45,746 bases of DNA from Bacteroidota bacterium (GTDB taxonomy: Bacteria > Bacteroidota > Ignavibacteria > Ignavibacteriales > Ignavibacteriaceae), in NCBI GenBank assembly GCA_021815365.1, contig JAKAGZ010000019.1:1-45746 (forward strand). The letters run 5' to 3'. Under the pieces are notes generated by a model. The model was not told where the DNA came from and did no database searches. It was given only the letters and a program-made list of their open reading frames with translations. The number at the start of each line of letters is the position of its first letter. The first letter of the stretch is position 1. The position numbers and the translations under genes are program-made. Below are positions 1 to 7,534 of this stretch, one piece after another.

Positions 1-2
1 CT

Positions 3-254
3 AATGAAACATTTTTAATATTAGATGGAACAACAGGTCAAAATGCATTATTACAAGCAAAACAATTTATTAAAATTACTGATTTGAATGGATTTATAGT
101 AACAAAATTAGATGGAACAGCTAAAGGTGGAATTATCTTCCAGCTCTGCTCCGAAAATAAAATTCCTGTTAAATATATTGGAGTAGGTGAAAGAATTGAT
201 GACCTTCTGGCATTCGATAAAGACTTATTTATTTCTGCTATCTTCGATAGTTAA
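3..254 (+). CDS. ftsY: FtsY, SRP receptor GTPase, C-terminal fragment
   Basis: Only the last 83 codons are present; the gene enters from the left edge. FtsY is the GTPase receptor that docks the signal recognition particle and its ribosome at the inner membrane. The fragment shows the end of the SRP-GTPase fold: LILDGTTGQNAL, then TKLDGTAKGG (the G4-type guanine-recognition loop) and the closing IGVGERIDDL stretch. It ends a few residues after the LAFD motif, as FtsY does; Ffh would continue into a methionine-rich M domain, which is why I prefer FtsY. It is convergent with the next gene and I see no strong terminator between them. Confidence 0.9.
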   Translation, partial: NETFLILDGTTGQNALLQAKQFIKITDLNGFIVTKLDGTAKGGIIFQLCSENKIPVKYIGVGERIDDLLAFDKDLFISAIFDS

Positions 255-600
255 TCAAAACAAAAGAGTATTAAGTTTACATAATATACATTATCGGACA
301 AGTGCTTGAATAATATTGGTATTTGAGAAATCATTCTCCAATTTATTTTAAATACTGTATTGCTTCTTCATCTGTAATGAATTAAAGCGAATTTTGAATA
401 AGTCTTTAAACTAGATAGAATTAAAATGATATTACAATTATATATTATTTATTTTTAATGATTTATATATTATAGTAAGTGTATAATATAGGTATTAGTT
501 AATTTTTTAGTTTTTATGAAAGTTGCAATTTTCAAGATAGATATGTGACAAATCAGCAACGACTCTGTTTTCTCTGCTTTACTTAACATCAAATGATCCG
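255..600. other. Gene-free convergent intergenic region
   Basis: This is 346 bp between the 3' ends of ftsY and hbd. It is very AT-rich and I see no open frame with a start. A weak inverted repeat (GAGAA / TTCTC with a 4-nt loop) near 326-339 is the only stem noticed, and it lacks the GC content or T-run of a convincing terminator. Confidence 0.5.
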
Positions 601-1452
601 TTACTCATACTTAAAAAATCCTTCACCAGATTTTCTCCCAAGTTTATTTGCTGCCACCATTTTTTTTAGTAATGGGCAAGGACGGTATTTAGAGTCATTA
701 AAGCCTTTATACAGAACTTCCATTATCGAGAGACAAACGTCAAGCCCGATAAAATCTGCCAGAGTCAGCGGTCCCATTGGATGATTCATTCCAAGTTTCA
801 TAACAGTATCTATGTCTTCTGCAGATGCAACATTTTCAAACAAAGCGAAGATTGCTTCGTTGATCATAGGCATTAATATCCTGTTGGATATAAACCCAGG
901 GTAATCGTAAACTTCGACGGGTGTCTTTTCTAATTTTTTTGACAGTTCTTTTATTGTATTGAATGTTGCGTCTGATGTTGAATACCCCCGAATTATCTCA
1001 ACAAGTTTCATTACGGGAACTGGATTCATAAAATGCATGCCTATAAAGTTCTCAGCTCTGCAATTTGCCGATAATTCTGTAATAGAAATTGATGAAGTAT
1101 TTGATGCAAATATCGAATCTTTTTTTATAATCCCTTCAAGTGCACCGAATATTTTTTGTTTAGCCTCTTTATTTTCGTAAATCGCTTCAATTACCAGGTC
1201 AGAATCCACTGGTGTATTCTCGACTCTAATTATTCTGGTTATGCGATTTAATATTTCCTTCTTTTCTGATTGGCTGATCAGTTCTTTTTTAACCTGTCTT
1301 TCTAAATTATTTGAAATAGTGCTGAATGCTTTATCAAGAAGATCAGAATTCATTTCAACCAAATTTACACTGAATCCTTTCATAGCAAATATATGAGCAA
1401 TACCATTTCCCATCGTTCCCCCGCCAATTACTGATATTTTTTTAATTTCCAT
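601..1452 (-). CDS. hbd: 3-hydroxyacyl(butyryl)-CoA dehydrogenase
   Basis: NAD(P)-dependent dehydrogenase interconverting 3-hydroxyacyl-CoA and 3-ketoacyl-CoA (short chain, by length). The 283 residues match the single-function Hbd/PaaH type, without the crotonase domain of FadB. The N-terminal Rossmann motif GGGTMGNG spans residues 10-17. The catalytic segment is SNTSSISI (117-124) with GMHFMNPVP around His140. The C-terminal helical dimerisation domain contains the GPLTLADFIGLD motif. It starts at ATG, 9 bp downstream of the thiolase gene, so the two are almost certainly co-transcribed and act on successive steps of fatty-acid or acetoacetyl-CoA metabolism. No crotonase or acyl-CoA dehydrogenase is adjacent, so the direction of the pathway cannot be read from this window. 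Confidence 0.93.
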   Translation of the reverse strand: MEIKKISVIGGGTMGNGIAHIFAMKGFSVNLVEMNSDLLDKAFSTISNNLERQVKKELISQSEKKEILNRITRIIRVENTPVDSDLVIEAIYENKEAKQKIFGALEGIIKKDSIFASNTSSISITELSANCRAENFIGMHFMNPVPVMKLVEIIRGYSTSDATFNTIKELSKKLEKTPVEVYDYPGFISNRILMPMINEAIFALFENVASAEDIDTVMKLGMNHPMGPLTLADFIGLDVCLSIMEVLYKGFNDSKYRPCPLLKKMVAANKLGRKSGEGFFKYE

Positions 1453-1461
1453 TTTTTATCT

Positions 1462-2640
1462 CTACACATAGTTTTTAACAATAACAGCTGAAGCCTCGCC
1501 TCCGCCGATACAAAGGGATGCTAAACCATATTTTGAATTTCTTCTTTTCATTTCGTGGATTAATGTAACCAGTATTCTCGCACCACTAGCTCCTATAGGA
1601 TGCCCGAGTGCAACAGCTCCGCCATTAACATTTACTTTTGATGCATCTAATCCTAAAATTTTATTTACTGCTAATGAAACTACAGCAAAAGCCTCATTTA
1701 TTTCATAAAGATCTATATCATCAGTACTCATCTTAGCTTTTTTCAAAACCTTAGCGATTGCATCAGCAGGTGCAGTTGTAAACTCTATCGGTGCTTTTGC
1801 ATAGGAAGCCTGAGCTACGATCTCAACCATTGGATTATATCCTAGTTCTTTCGCTTTTTCTTCACTCATTACGAGCAAGGCTGCCGCACCGTCATTTATA
1901 GATGAGGAGTTAGCAGCAGTAACTATCCCAGCATTATCGAATACAGGTTTTAATAACGGAATTTTCTCAAAATTTACTCTGGATGGTTCTTCATCAATAT
2001 CAACAAATATTTCACCTGATTTTGTTTTTACTGGAATCTTCACTATTTCATTACTAAACTTACCTTCCTTTTGTGCATTCAGAGCTTTTGAGTAGGAGCT
2101 TATTGTAAATTGATCAAGCTGCTCTCGCGTAAACTTAAAATCTTTAGCACATGCCTCTGCACAGTTTCCCATATGTATGTTGTTGTACACATCCCACAAT
2201 CCATCTTTGATCACTGAATCGGTAATCTCACCATTTCCCAGCTTATAACCGTTCCTTGCCTTTTGCAATAGGTAAGGTGAGTTGCTCATACTTTCCTGCC
2301 CTCCGGCAATAATGATTTCAGCATCATCACACATTATAGCATGATGTGCCAACATTACAGCTTTGAGTCCACTCCCGCACATTTTATTTATCGTCAGGCA
2401 TTCTGTCTTTTCAGGTAATCCAGCAAAAATTGCCGCTTGCCGCGCTGGCGCCTGCCCTTGACCTGCAGTCAGCACATTACCAAAAATAACTTCGTCAATT
2501 ATATTCTTTTCGATCTTTGAATTTTCAAGTACAGCTTTTATAGCAAAACTACCCAGCTCTGCAGCGCTGTATGAAGACAGGCTCCCTCCAAATGAGCCTA
2601 TTGGGGTTCGTTTAGCTTCCGTAATTACTACTTTTTTCAT
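1462..2640 (-). CDS. atoB: Acetyl-CoA C-acetyltransferase (thiolase)
   Basis: Thiolase II that condenses two acetyl-CoA to acetoacetyl-CoA or runs the reverse thiolysis. All three active-site residues sit where the family has them in this 392-residue chain: nucleophilic Cys88 in NKMCGSG, His347 in GHPIGASG and Cys377 in CIGGGEAS. NEAFAVVSLA supplies the conserved NEAF motif. The ATG has a purine-rich GGCG-type site a few bases upstream. It precedes hbd by 9 bp, consistent with a two-gene acyl-CoA unit. A MITE-like element lies about 100 bp upstream of the start (2739-2852), so the promoter must lie in the short gap between or derive from the element. Confidence 0.93.
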   Translation of the reverse strand: MKKVVITEAKRTPIGSFGGSLSSYSAAELGSFAIKAVLENSKIEKNIIDEVIFGNVLTAGQGQAPARQAAIFAGLPEKTECLTINKMCGSGLKAVMLAHHAIMCDDAEIIIAGGQESMSNSPYLLQKARNGYKLGNGEITDSVIKDGLWDVYNNIHMGNCAEACAKDFKFTREQLDQFTISSYSKALNAQKEGKFSNEIVKIPVKTKSGEIFVDIDEEPSRVNFEKIPLLKPVFDNAGIVTAANSSSINDGAAALLVMSEEKAKELGYNPMVEIVAQASYAKAPIEFTTAPADAIAKVLKKAKMSTDDIDLYEINEAFAVVSLAVNKILGLDASKVNVNGGAVALGHPIGASGARILVTLIHEMKRRNSKYGLASLCIGGGEASAVIVKNYV

Positions 2641-2738
2641 TATAACGCCTTTTTTCGTTCTAGTGATTTGTTATTATTTAATATTTTTATTGTGCAATTT
2701 AAGGAAAATTGTAGTAATAAGCTGACTTAAACTTAATT

Positions 2739-2852
2739 ACTCACCTTACGCAAAACCTTGAAGGTTACTTCATAAAACCTTCGAGGTTGCGCAATGTCGA
2801 CATCCCTCAAGGTCTAAAACAGAGACCTTGAGGGATAATGCATAAGGTGAGT
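2739..2852. repeat. 114-bp palindromic MITE-like element
   Basis: The element is bounded by 14-bp terminal inverted repeats (ACTCACCTTACGCA at 2739-2752; TGCATAAGGTGAGT at 2839-2852; 13 of 14 positions pair). It is flanked on both sides by TAATT (2734-2738 and 2853-2857), a possible target-site duplication. Inside is a perfect 12-bp stem, CCCTCAAGGTCT / AGACCTTGAGGG with a 7-nt loop (about 2803-2833), and an imperfect hairpin built from AACCTTGAAGGTT and AACCTTCGAGGTT. It has no coding capacity. It sits between the 3' end of holB and the 5' side of the thiolase gene and could also act as a transcription barrier. In AT-rich flanks a 5-bp repeat can arise by chance. Confidence 0.75.
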
Positions 2853-2883
2853 TAATTAGCAAAACTACGAATTGAAGTTTATG

Positions 2884-4017
2884 TCAGGTCATATTCTTAT
2901 TCATTTGTGGTGTTGTGAGTGAGGCTAATTCAAACATAATATTAAGAATGATCAGATTTTGGTTAATATTATTTTGTATTGACGATGCCAGCTTGTCTAG
3001 TTTGAAAATTGTTTTCTGCAGATCAATCCCTGGAAAGCGATTGTCAAATTTTTCTAATGTCTCAACGTTCTTTGTAAAATAGTATTCTCTGTTGTTGAGC
3101 CTGAATTTCATTACGTCAGTAAGCCAGATTATCATCATTTGTATTATCAGTTTTAATGACTCTGTTGAATTATCAGATAGAAAATCTGAAAATGTACTTA
3201 AAGCCGAATGATATTTTCGCCCAAAAGAATATCGTAAAATAAATATCGTTTTATCCAGAAGGAGTTCAAAATCATGATCCAGTAATTTCAACGCAGTTGT
3301 AACAGAGCCGGCTGAGAAAGGAGCTACATCTTTTGCAAGTTCGTTTTCAACGTGGAAATATTCTGTTAGTATATTTGCAATTTCATCTTTATCTAAAGGC
3401 TGGAATGGTATCAGCCAGCATCTCGATCTAATAGTCTCTCTTAAAAGATTTGGATATGGTGTACACAGGATAAAAATAATTCCTGCTGGTGGTTCTTCAA
3501 GATTTTTCAACAATGCATTTTGTGATTCGTCATTCATCAAATGCGCATCTGAAATTAAAATTATACGATATTTAATATCACTAAAATTAAATGAAATAAA
3601 TTTATTTATATCTCTGATACTACTTATCTTAATATTCGATGCTTTCGGTATTTGGATCTTATAATATGGGTTACTGATTTTTTTATTTAATTCTTCCCAG
3701 TAATTTTCATTCTCTTCAGCAGAAAGTTTTTCGAATGGTCCTGACGCTTCATTCTCGTTTTTCCCGCGAGGAAGTGGCAGAATGTATTTAATGTAGGGTT
3801 CGTTAAAATTATTAATGAGATTATTCACCACAGCGGCTTCTTCACCGGGCAGGTTATTTGAATTCAATGCCTGAGCAAAACGAATCGCAGTGAAGTCTTT
3901 TCCCACTCCGCTCAAGCCGCTGAATAAAAGGGCATGCGGAACTGAGGAATTTTCAATTAGTTTAGTTAAAGTATTGATTACGGATCTTTGTCCGTAAATA
4001 CCTTGCCAGTTTTGCAT
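2884..4017 (-). CDS. holB: DNA polymerase III subunit delta'
   Basis: Clamp-loader subunit that helps place the sliding clamp on DNA. The 377-residue chain begins with the AAA+ pattern WQGIYGQ...L, a P-loop-like SGLSGVGKDF near residues 33-42, then ISDAHLMNDESQNALLKNLEEPP, the Walker B/SRC-loop region typical of delta' and DnaX. IRSRCW is the SRC motif. The usual four-cysteine zinc module of DnaX-type proteins is not visible. The P-loop ends GKD rather than GKT/S, in keeping with delta' subunits that do not hydrolyse ATP. It begins 15 bp beyond a strong intrinsic terminator for the upstream operon, so it probably depends on read-through or on a promoter overlapping that short gap. Confidence 0.88.
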   Translation of the reverse strand: MQNWQGIYGQRSVINTLTKLIENSSVPHALLFSGLSGVGKDFTAIRFAQALNSNNLPGEEAAVVNNLINNFNEPYIKYILPLPRGKNENEASGPFEKLSAEENENYWEELNKKISNPYYKIQIPKASNIKISSIRDINKFISFNFSDIKYRIILISDAHLMNDESQNALLKNLEEPPAGIIFILCTPYPNLLRETIRSRCWLIPFQPLDKDEIANILTEYFHVENELAKDVAPFSAGSVTTALKLLDHDFELLLDKTIFILRYSFGRKYHSALSTFSDFLSDNSTESLKLIIQMMIIWLTDVMKFRLNNREYYFTKNVETLEKFDNRFPGIDLQKTIFKLDKLASSIQNNINQNLIILNIMFELASLTTPQMNKNMT

Positions 4018-4032
4018 AATTTTATTAGGTAT

Positions 4033-4055
4033 AAAAAAAGCGCCTGAGGCGCTTT
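4033..4055 (-). terminator. Rho-independent terminator of the ctpA-DUF2795 operon
   Basis: On the minus strand an 8-bp perfect stem, AAAGCGCC / GGCGCTTT with a 3-nt loop (4037-4055), runs straight into a seven-T tract (complement of 4033-4039). It begins 3 bp after the stop of the DUF2795 gene and ends before holB. Confidence 0.92.
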
Positions 4056-4058
4056 CGA

Positions 4059-4277
4059 TTAATCATCTACGTTATAAAAGAAATCTTCCTCGGATGGATA
4101 ATCGGGCCAAATATCCTCTATAGATTCATAAGGTTCTTCGGCATCTTCCAACTCCATTAAATTTTCAATTACTTCATATGGGGCGCCGATCCTATCAGCA
4201 TATTCAATTAATTCTTCTTTTGTAGCCGGCCACGGTGCATCATCCAAATAAGAGGCAAGCTCAACGGTCCAAATCAT
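4059..4277 (-). CDS. DUF2795-type small acidic protein
   Basis: A 72-residue, strongly acidic protein of unknown function. The sequence LDDAPWPATKEELIEYA followed by GAPYEVIENL matches the DUF2795 pattern (a short helical fold in which 'P-A-K/T-K-E-E-L' is conserved). The tail YESIEDIWPDYPSEEDFF resembles the conserved form I associate with Bacteroidota and relatives. I choose the second ATG (protein begins MIWTVELASYL) because it has GGAG six bases upstream and homologues I recall begin M-x-W-T; an ATG four codons further up lacks a good site. It is the last gene of a long operon, 16 bp after the M23 peptidase gene and immediately before a terminator. Confidence 0.8.
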   Translation of the reverse strand: MIWTVELASYLDDAPWPATKEELIEYADRIGAPYEVIENLMELEDAEEPYESIEDIWPDYPSEEDFFYNVDD

Positions 4278-4293
4278 AGTTCGCTCCATAAAT

Positions 4294-5232
4294 TTAATTC
4301 TTTAAGTTACTATTTGTTGAATCAAAAAAGCTCACGTCGTCAAAGAAAAATCCTTTTGGATTTTCAAACACTCCATCATGGTGTACTTCATAATGCAAGT
4401 GAGGTCCGGTTGATAAACCTGAATTACCGGTTTTAGCAATCACATCGCCGCGGTTTACTATCTGCCCCTCTTTAACAAGAGTTTTTGACAAATGTGCATA
4501 AACAGATATGTAACCGAACCCGTGATCAATTTCAATGGTAAGACCATATCCCCCTCTGTAACCAACAAAATCTATTTTACCTCTGCCGGCAGCATGCACT
4601 GGTGTTCCTTTGTCTGTGATTATATCAATTCCATCATGCATTCTTTTTATTCCAAGAATTGGATGAAACCTCATTCCGAAGCCATGCAAAGAAATGCTTC
4701 CAGTACAAGGTTTTATTGCAGGAATGGAAGCATATAATTTTTTATTTTCATTTAACTGATTTGCAATTTCATCATACTGCGATTTTTCAAATGATATTTT
4801 TCGTGCAACTTCGTCAGCAAATGAAATTGCACTCTTTAATTTAAATGCTGATTCATCCTTTAAAAAATCTAACGAGTTGTCAAAATAACCACCGCCAACG
4901 CCAAGTTTCTTCTCCTCTTCAGAAATCGGTTCAAGATTTGCTGCAAGTCTTAATTCGGAATCAAACCTGCTCAAACTGTCTATCTGCTTATTAACTGTTT
5001 CAAATTTGTTTGTAACATCAAACAGTTTTTGTTTGAGTATTTCATTCTCCGATTTCAGGGCAATTAAGCTGTTTTCCGGATTCGTAATAGAATCAATAAA
5101 AAAATAAGCTCCAAAAATAAAGGCGCTGAATGTCAAAACTGCTAAAGCGAAGTAAGCTGTAAGCTTCACTTTATAATTTTTGATCTCTATAAACTGTAGT
5201 TTAGATTTAGAAAAGTAATATAATTTTTTCAT
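4294..5232 (-). CDS. M23 (LytM-type) peptidoglycan endopeptidase, membrane-anchored
   Basis: Murein hydrolase acting on peptide cross-links in the periplasm. The 312-residue layout is a short cytoplasmic N-terminus, one membrane segment (about 24-46), a coiled-coil stretch (about 57-95 and 140-165) and a LytM domain (about 180-292). Metal and catalytic residues are all present: His199 and Asp203 in MHDGID, His247 in YAHLS, and His278/His280 in GPHLHYEVH. It should therefore be an active enzyme rather than a degenerate EnvC/NlpD-type activator. It lies between hprK (57 bp upstream) and the DUF2795 gene. Cell elongation or division is the likely context but cannot be assigned from sequence. Confidence 0.9.
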   Translation of the reverse strand: MKKLYYFSKSKLQFIEIKNYKVKLTAYFALAVLTFSAFIFGAYFFIDSITNPENSLIALKSENEILKQKLFDVTNKFETVNKQIDSLSRFDSELRLAANLEPISEEEKKLGVGGGYFDNSLDFLKDESAFKLKSAISFADEVARKISFEKSQYDEIANQLNENKKLYASIPAIKPCTGSISLHGFGMRFHPILGIKRMHDGIDIITDKGTPVHAAGRGKIDFVGYRGGYGLTIEIDHGFGYISVYAHLSKTLVKEGQIVNRGDVIAKTGNSGLSTGPHLHYEVHHDGVFENPKGFFFDDVSFFDSTNSNLKN

Positions 5233-5289
5233 ATATGGATTGGGAATGTATTAAATTAGGTTTAATTAGTCAAGCAGACCTTTTTATTT

Positions 5290-6303
5290 TTATTCAAAAT
5301 CATGTTCAAAATAATCAACGCCCCGAATATCATCATTTCCTTTCCTCGACAGCCTGCTTGCAAGCCGTTTTTCGAAAAATTTTGCAGAATCATAACCATA
5401 ATGCTTCAATAAATAATTCAGACTTATTACCTCAGAAATTACCGTTATATTTTTACCAGCAATTATCGGCAATTTGATGTAAGGAATTTCTACATCTGAA
5501 ATAGTTACAGTGCTTTCATCAAGACCTGTTCGTGTGTACTCAGATTTTTCATCCCAGATTTCAAGCTCTACAACAATTTCCAGACGTTTTTGGTGCCTGA
5601 TTGCCCGGATACCAAACATTTTTTCAACATTTATTAGTCCGAGTCCACGTATCTCCATAAAATGTTTCACAAGATTTGTGCCAGAGCCCATTAAAATTCC
5701 CTCTCCTTTTTTAGTGAGAATTATAACGTCGTCTGCAACTAACCTGTGTCCCCGCTCAACAAGATCAAGCGCGACCTCGCTCTTCCCTATCCCTGATTTT
5801 CCGACAAACAAAACTCCGACTCCATAAACATCAACAAACGAACCGTGTATTGAAATTCTTGAAGCAAACTGATCGTCGAGAAAATCGCTTAAAAGATAAA
5901 TTGTTTTTGTAGTAGGATATTGTGATCCGAAAATTGTGATGTGATGTTTATTTGCCAATTCAAGCAATATCGGGAAAGGTTGATTTTTATCAGTCAGTAT
6001 AATACAAGGAATTTCAAATTTAAAAAGTCTTTCGAGAGTTTGTCTTTTCTTATCATCACTCAAGTGAGCCAGGTATTTCATTTCGGTATTTCCGAAAACC
6101 TGTACTCTTGAATAAGAAAATAGATCAACAAAACCTGCAAGAGCAAGACCGGGCCTGTGCATATTCTGTTCAAAAATTTTGTTATCGAATCCTGATCTGT
6201 CCGAAAGCAATTTTAACTTGAATGTATCTTTCGTTGCTCTGTAAAAAAAATCTACAGAAATATTTTCTTTCTTCGAGATTGCTTTTTGATCTATTTTAAT
6301 CAT
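5290..6303 (-). CDS. hprK: HPr kinase/phosphorylase
   Basis: Bifunctional enzyme that phosphorylates and dephosphorylates a seryl residue of the phosphocarrier HPr, linking metabolism to regulation. In 337 residues the key motifs are His153, the P-loop GKSGIGKS (168-175), the D191-D192 pair and the family signature EIRGLGLINV (217-226). The N-terminal half is the usual less conserved domain. The ATG follows the hpf stop codon directly (no intergenic base), so translation is probably coupled. Neither ptsH nor ptsI is in the window; in many FCB organisms hprK exists without a full sugar PTS, so its target here is unknown. Confidence 0.93.
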   Translation of the reverse strand: MIKIDQKAISKKENISVDFFYRATKDTFKLKLLSDRSGFDNKIFEQNMHRPGLALAGFVDLFSYSRVQVFGNTEMKYLAHLSDDKKRQTLERLFKFEIPCIILTDKNQPFPILLELANKHHITIFGSQYPTTKTIYLLSDFLDDQFASRISIHGSFVDVYGVGVLFVGKSGIGKSEVALDLVERGHRLVADDVIILTKKGEGILMGSGTNLVKHFMEIRGLGLINVEKMFGIRAIRHQKRLEIVVELEIWDEKSEYTRTGLDESTVTISDVEIPYIKLPIIAGKNITVISEVISLNYLLKHYGYDSAKFFEKRLASRLSRKGNDDIRGVDYFEHDFE

Positions 6304-6627
6304 TCATTTAAGCCTTTCAGTATTGATTGCTTTGCGGGAAGCTCTTTTAGCTTTCATTTTCACTAACTGACGGGATAATTTTTCAACCGCAGAACTAACT
6401 GATTTGGTAAAATTATCAGAATTTTCTTTGGCTGTTAAAGTCTGACCAGGTACCTGCAGTACAATTTCTGCGCTTTTGATACTGTTCCTTGGGTTTTGAT
6501 AGCTCAATATAACTTCTGCATTCATAATATCATTATTAAATTTTTTCAGTGATTTTACTTCACTCTGTATATGTTCCTTTAAGGTAAAATGTGCTTTGAA
6601 TTTTCTTGCCGTTATTGAGATATTCAT
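6304..6627 (-). CDS. hpf: Ribosome hibernation-promoting factor, short form
   Basis: Small ribosome-binding protein (HPF/YfiA/RaiA family) that silences 70S ribosomes in stationary phase or stress. The 107 residues cover only the S30AE domain; the long-form C-terminal dimerisation domain is absent. Recognisable elements are the opening MNISITARKFKAHFTLKEHI and the basic tail VKMKAKRASRKA. It lies between xerC (17 bp) and hprK (0 bp) in the same orientation. Coupling hpf to hprK suggests joint response to nutrient state, but this is inference from order only. Confidence 0.9.
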   Translation of the reverse strand: MNISITARKFKAHFTLKEHIQSEVKSLKKFNNDIMNAEVILSYQNPRNSIKSAEIVLQVPGQTLTAKENSDNFTKSVSSAVEKLSRQLVKMKAKRASRKAINTERLK

Positions 6628-6644
6628 AGCGTCCTCCGTTTGAT

Positions 6645-7532
6645 TTATGATTTTGGATGAGCTTTTTTATATGCTGACTTTAACCTTTCAATACTAACGT
6701 GTGTATATATCTGTGTAGTTGATAAATTTTCGTGACCAAGAATTTCTTTCACTGCCCGAAGATCCGCTCCTCTGTCAAGCATATGTGTTGCTGCACTGTG
6801 CCTCAGAATATGCGGGCTTTTCTTTTTTAAGTCTGTTACTTTAGAAAGATATTTGTTAACAATTCTGTAAACATATCGCGGGTATATGCGATTCCCTTTC
6901 CTGCTAATTAGGAAAGCTTCTTTACCTCCGTTATTATTTTTTAATGACTTATATTTTTTGATTATAGGAATTGATTTATCGCCGACTGGTACAATTCTTA
7001 CTTTGTTTCCTTTTCCTCTTACTCTCAAAATTTTTTCCTCCAGGTCAACGTCTATATTATTTAACCTGCAAAGTTCATCAACACGAATAGCACAGCCGTA
7101 AAGAAGTTCAATCATAGCTTTAATTAATCCCGCCTCGTATTCCTCGTTTTCTTCTTCGGCTAATTCATAAGTCTGCAAAATCATTTTTTCTGAAGCAATA
7201 TCAGGCAGCTTTCTGCTGGTCTTAGGATTCGAAATATATGATGCCGGATTGTTTTCAATTATCCCCTGCTGAAAAGCAAATTTGAATACGCCTCTTATTG
7301 CAGCAAGTTTCCTTGAGATAGAATTTTTATTTATTCCATTTTCGTTCAGAGTCATAAGGAAAGATTTGATGAATTTGTCAGAAATACTTTCAGGTTTAAC
7401 TCGTGAATTCTCTGCACAATATTTAATAAATTCTTGAAGGTCAGTCCTGTATGACTTAATAGTATTACTGGAATATCTCCTTAAATTTTCAAGTTCTTCA
7501 AGGTATTTGTCACATAAGGATTTGATATCCAT
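6645..7532 (-). CDS. xerC: Tyrosine recombinase XerC/XerD
   Basis: Site-specific recombinase of the chromosome-dimer resolution type. The 295 residues have an N-terminal SAM-like core-binding domain (about 1-100) and a C-terminal catalytic domain with the complete set: Arg150 in YGCAIRVDEL, Lys174 in RGKGNK, His241 and Arg244 in HILRHSAATH, His267 in LGHENL and nucleophile Tyr276 in TQIYTH. Length and lack of extra domains fit XerC/XerD rather than an integron or phage integrase. No attachment site or mobile cargo is adjacent. It starts 2 bp after topA, firmly within a housekeeping operon. XerC and XerD cannot be separated with confidence here. Confidence 0.9.
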   Translation of the reverse strand: MDIKSLCDKYLEELENLRRYSSNTIKSYRTDLQEFIKYCAENSRVKPESISDKFIKSFLMTLNENGINKNSISRKLAAIRGVFKFAFQQGIIENNPASYISNPKTSRKLPDIASEKMILQTYELAEEENEEYEAGLIKAMIELLYGCAIRVDELCRLNNIDVDLEEKILRVRGKGNKVRIVPVGDKSIPIIKKYKSLKNNNGGKEAFLISRKGNRIYPRYVYRIVNKYLSKVTDLKKKSPHILRHSAATHMLDRGADLRAVKEILGHENLSTTQIYTHVSIERLKSAYKKAHPKS

Positions 7533-7534
7533 TT

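Noticed and set aside
343-384. Open stretch on the minus strand reading ITDEEAIQYLK before a stop
   Set aside because: It looks like a protein C-terminus but has no start codon and is bounded by another stop; too short to support as a gene remnant.
6645-7532. xerC as a phage or integrative-element integrase
   Set aside because: It sits 2 bp from topA in a housekeeping operon, with no att repeats or tRNA gene near.
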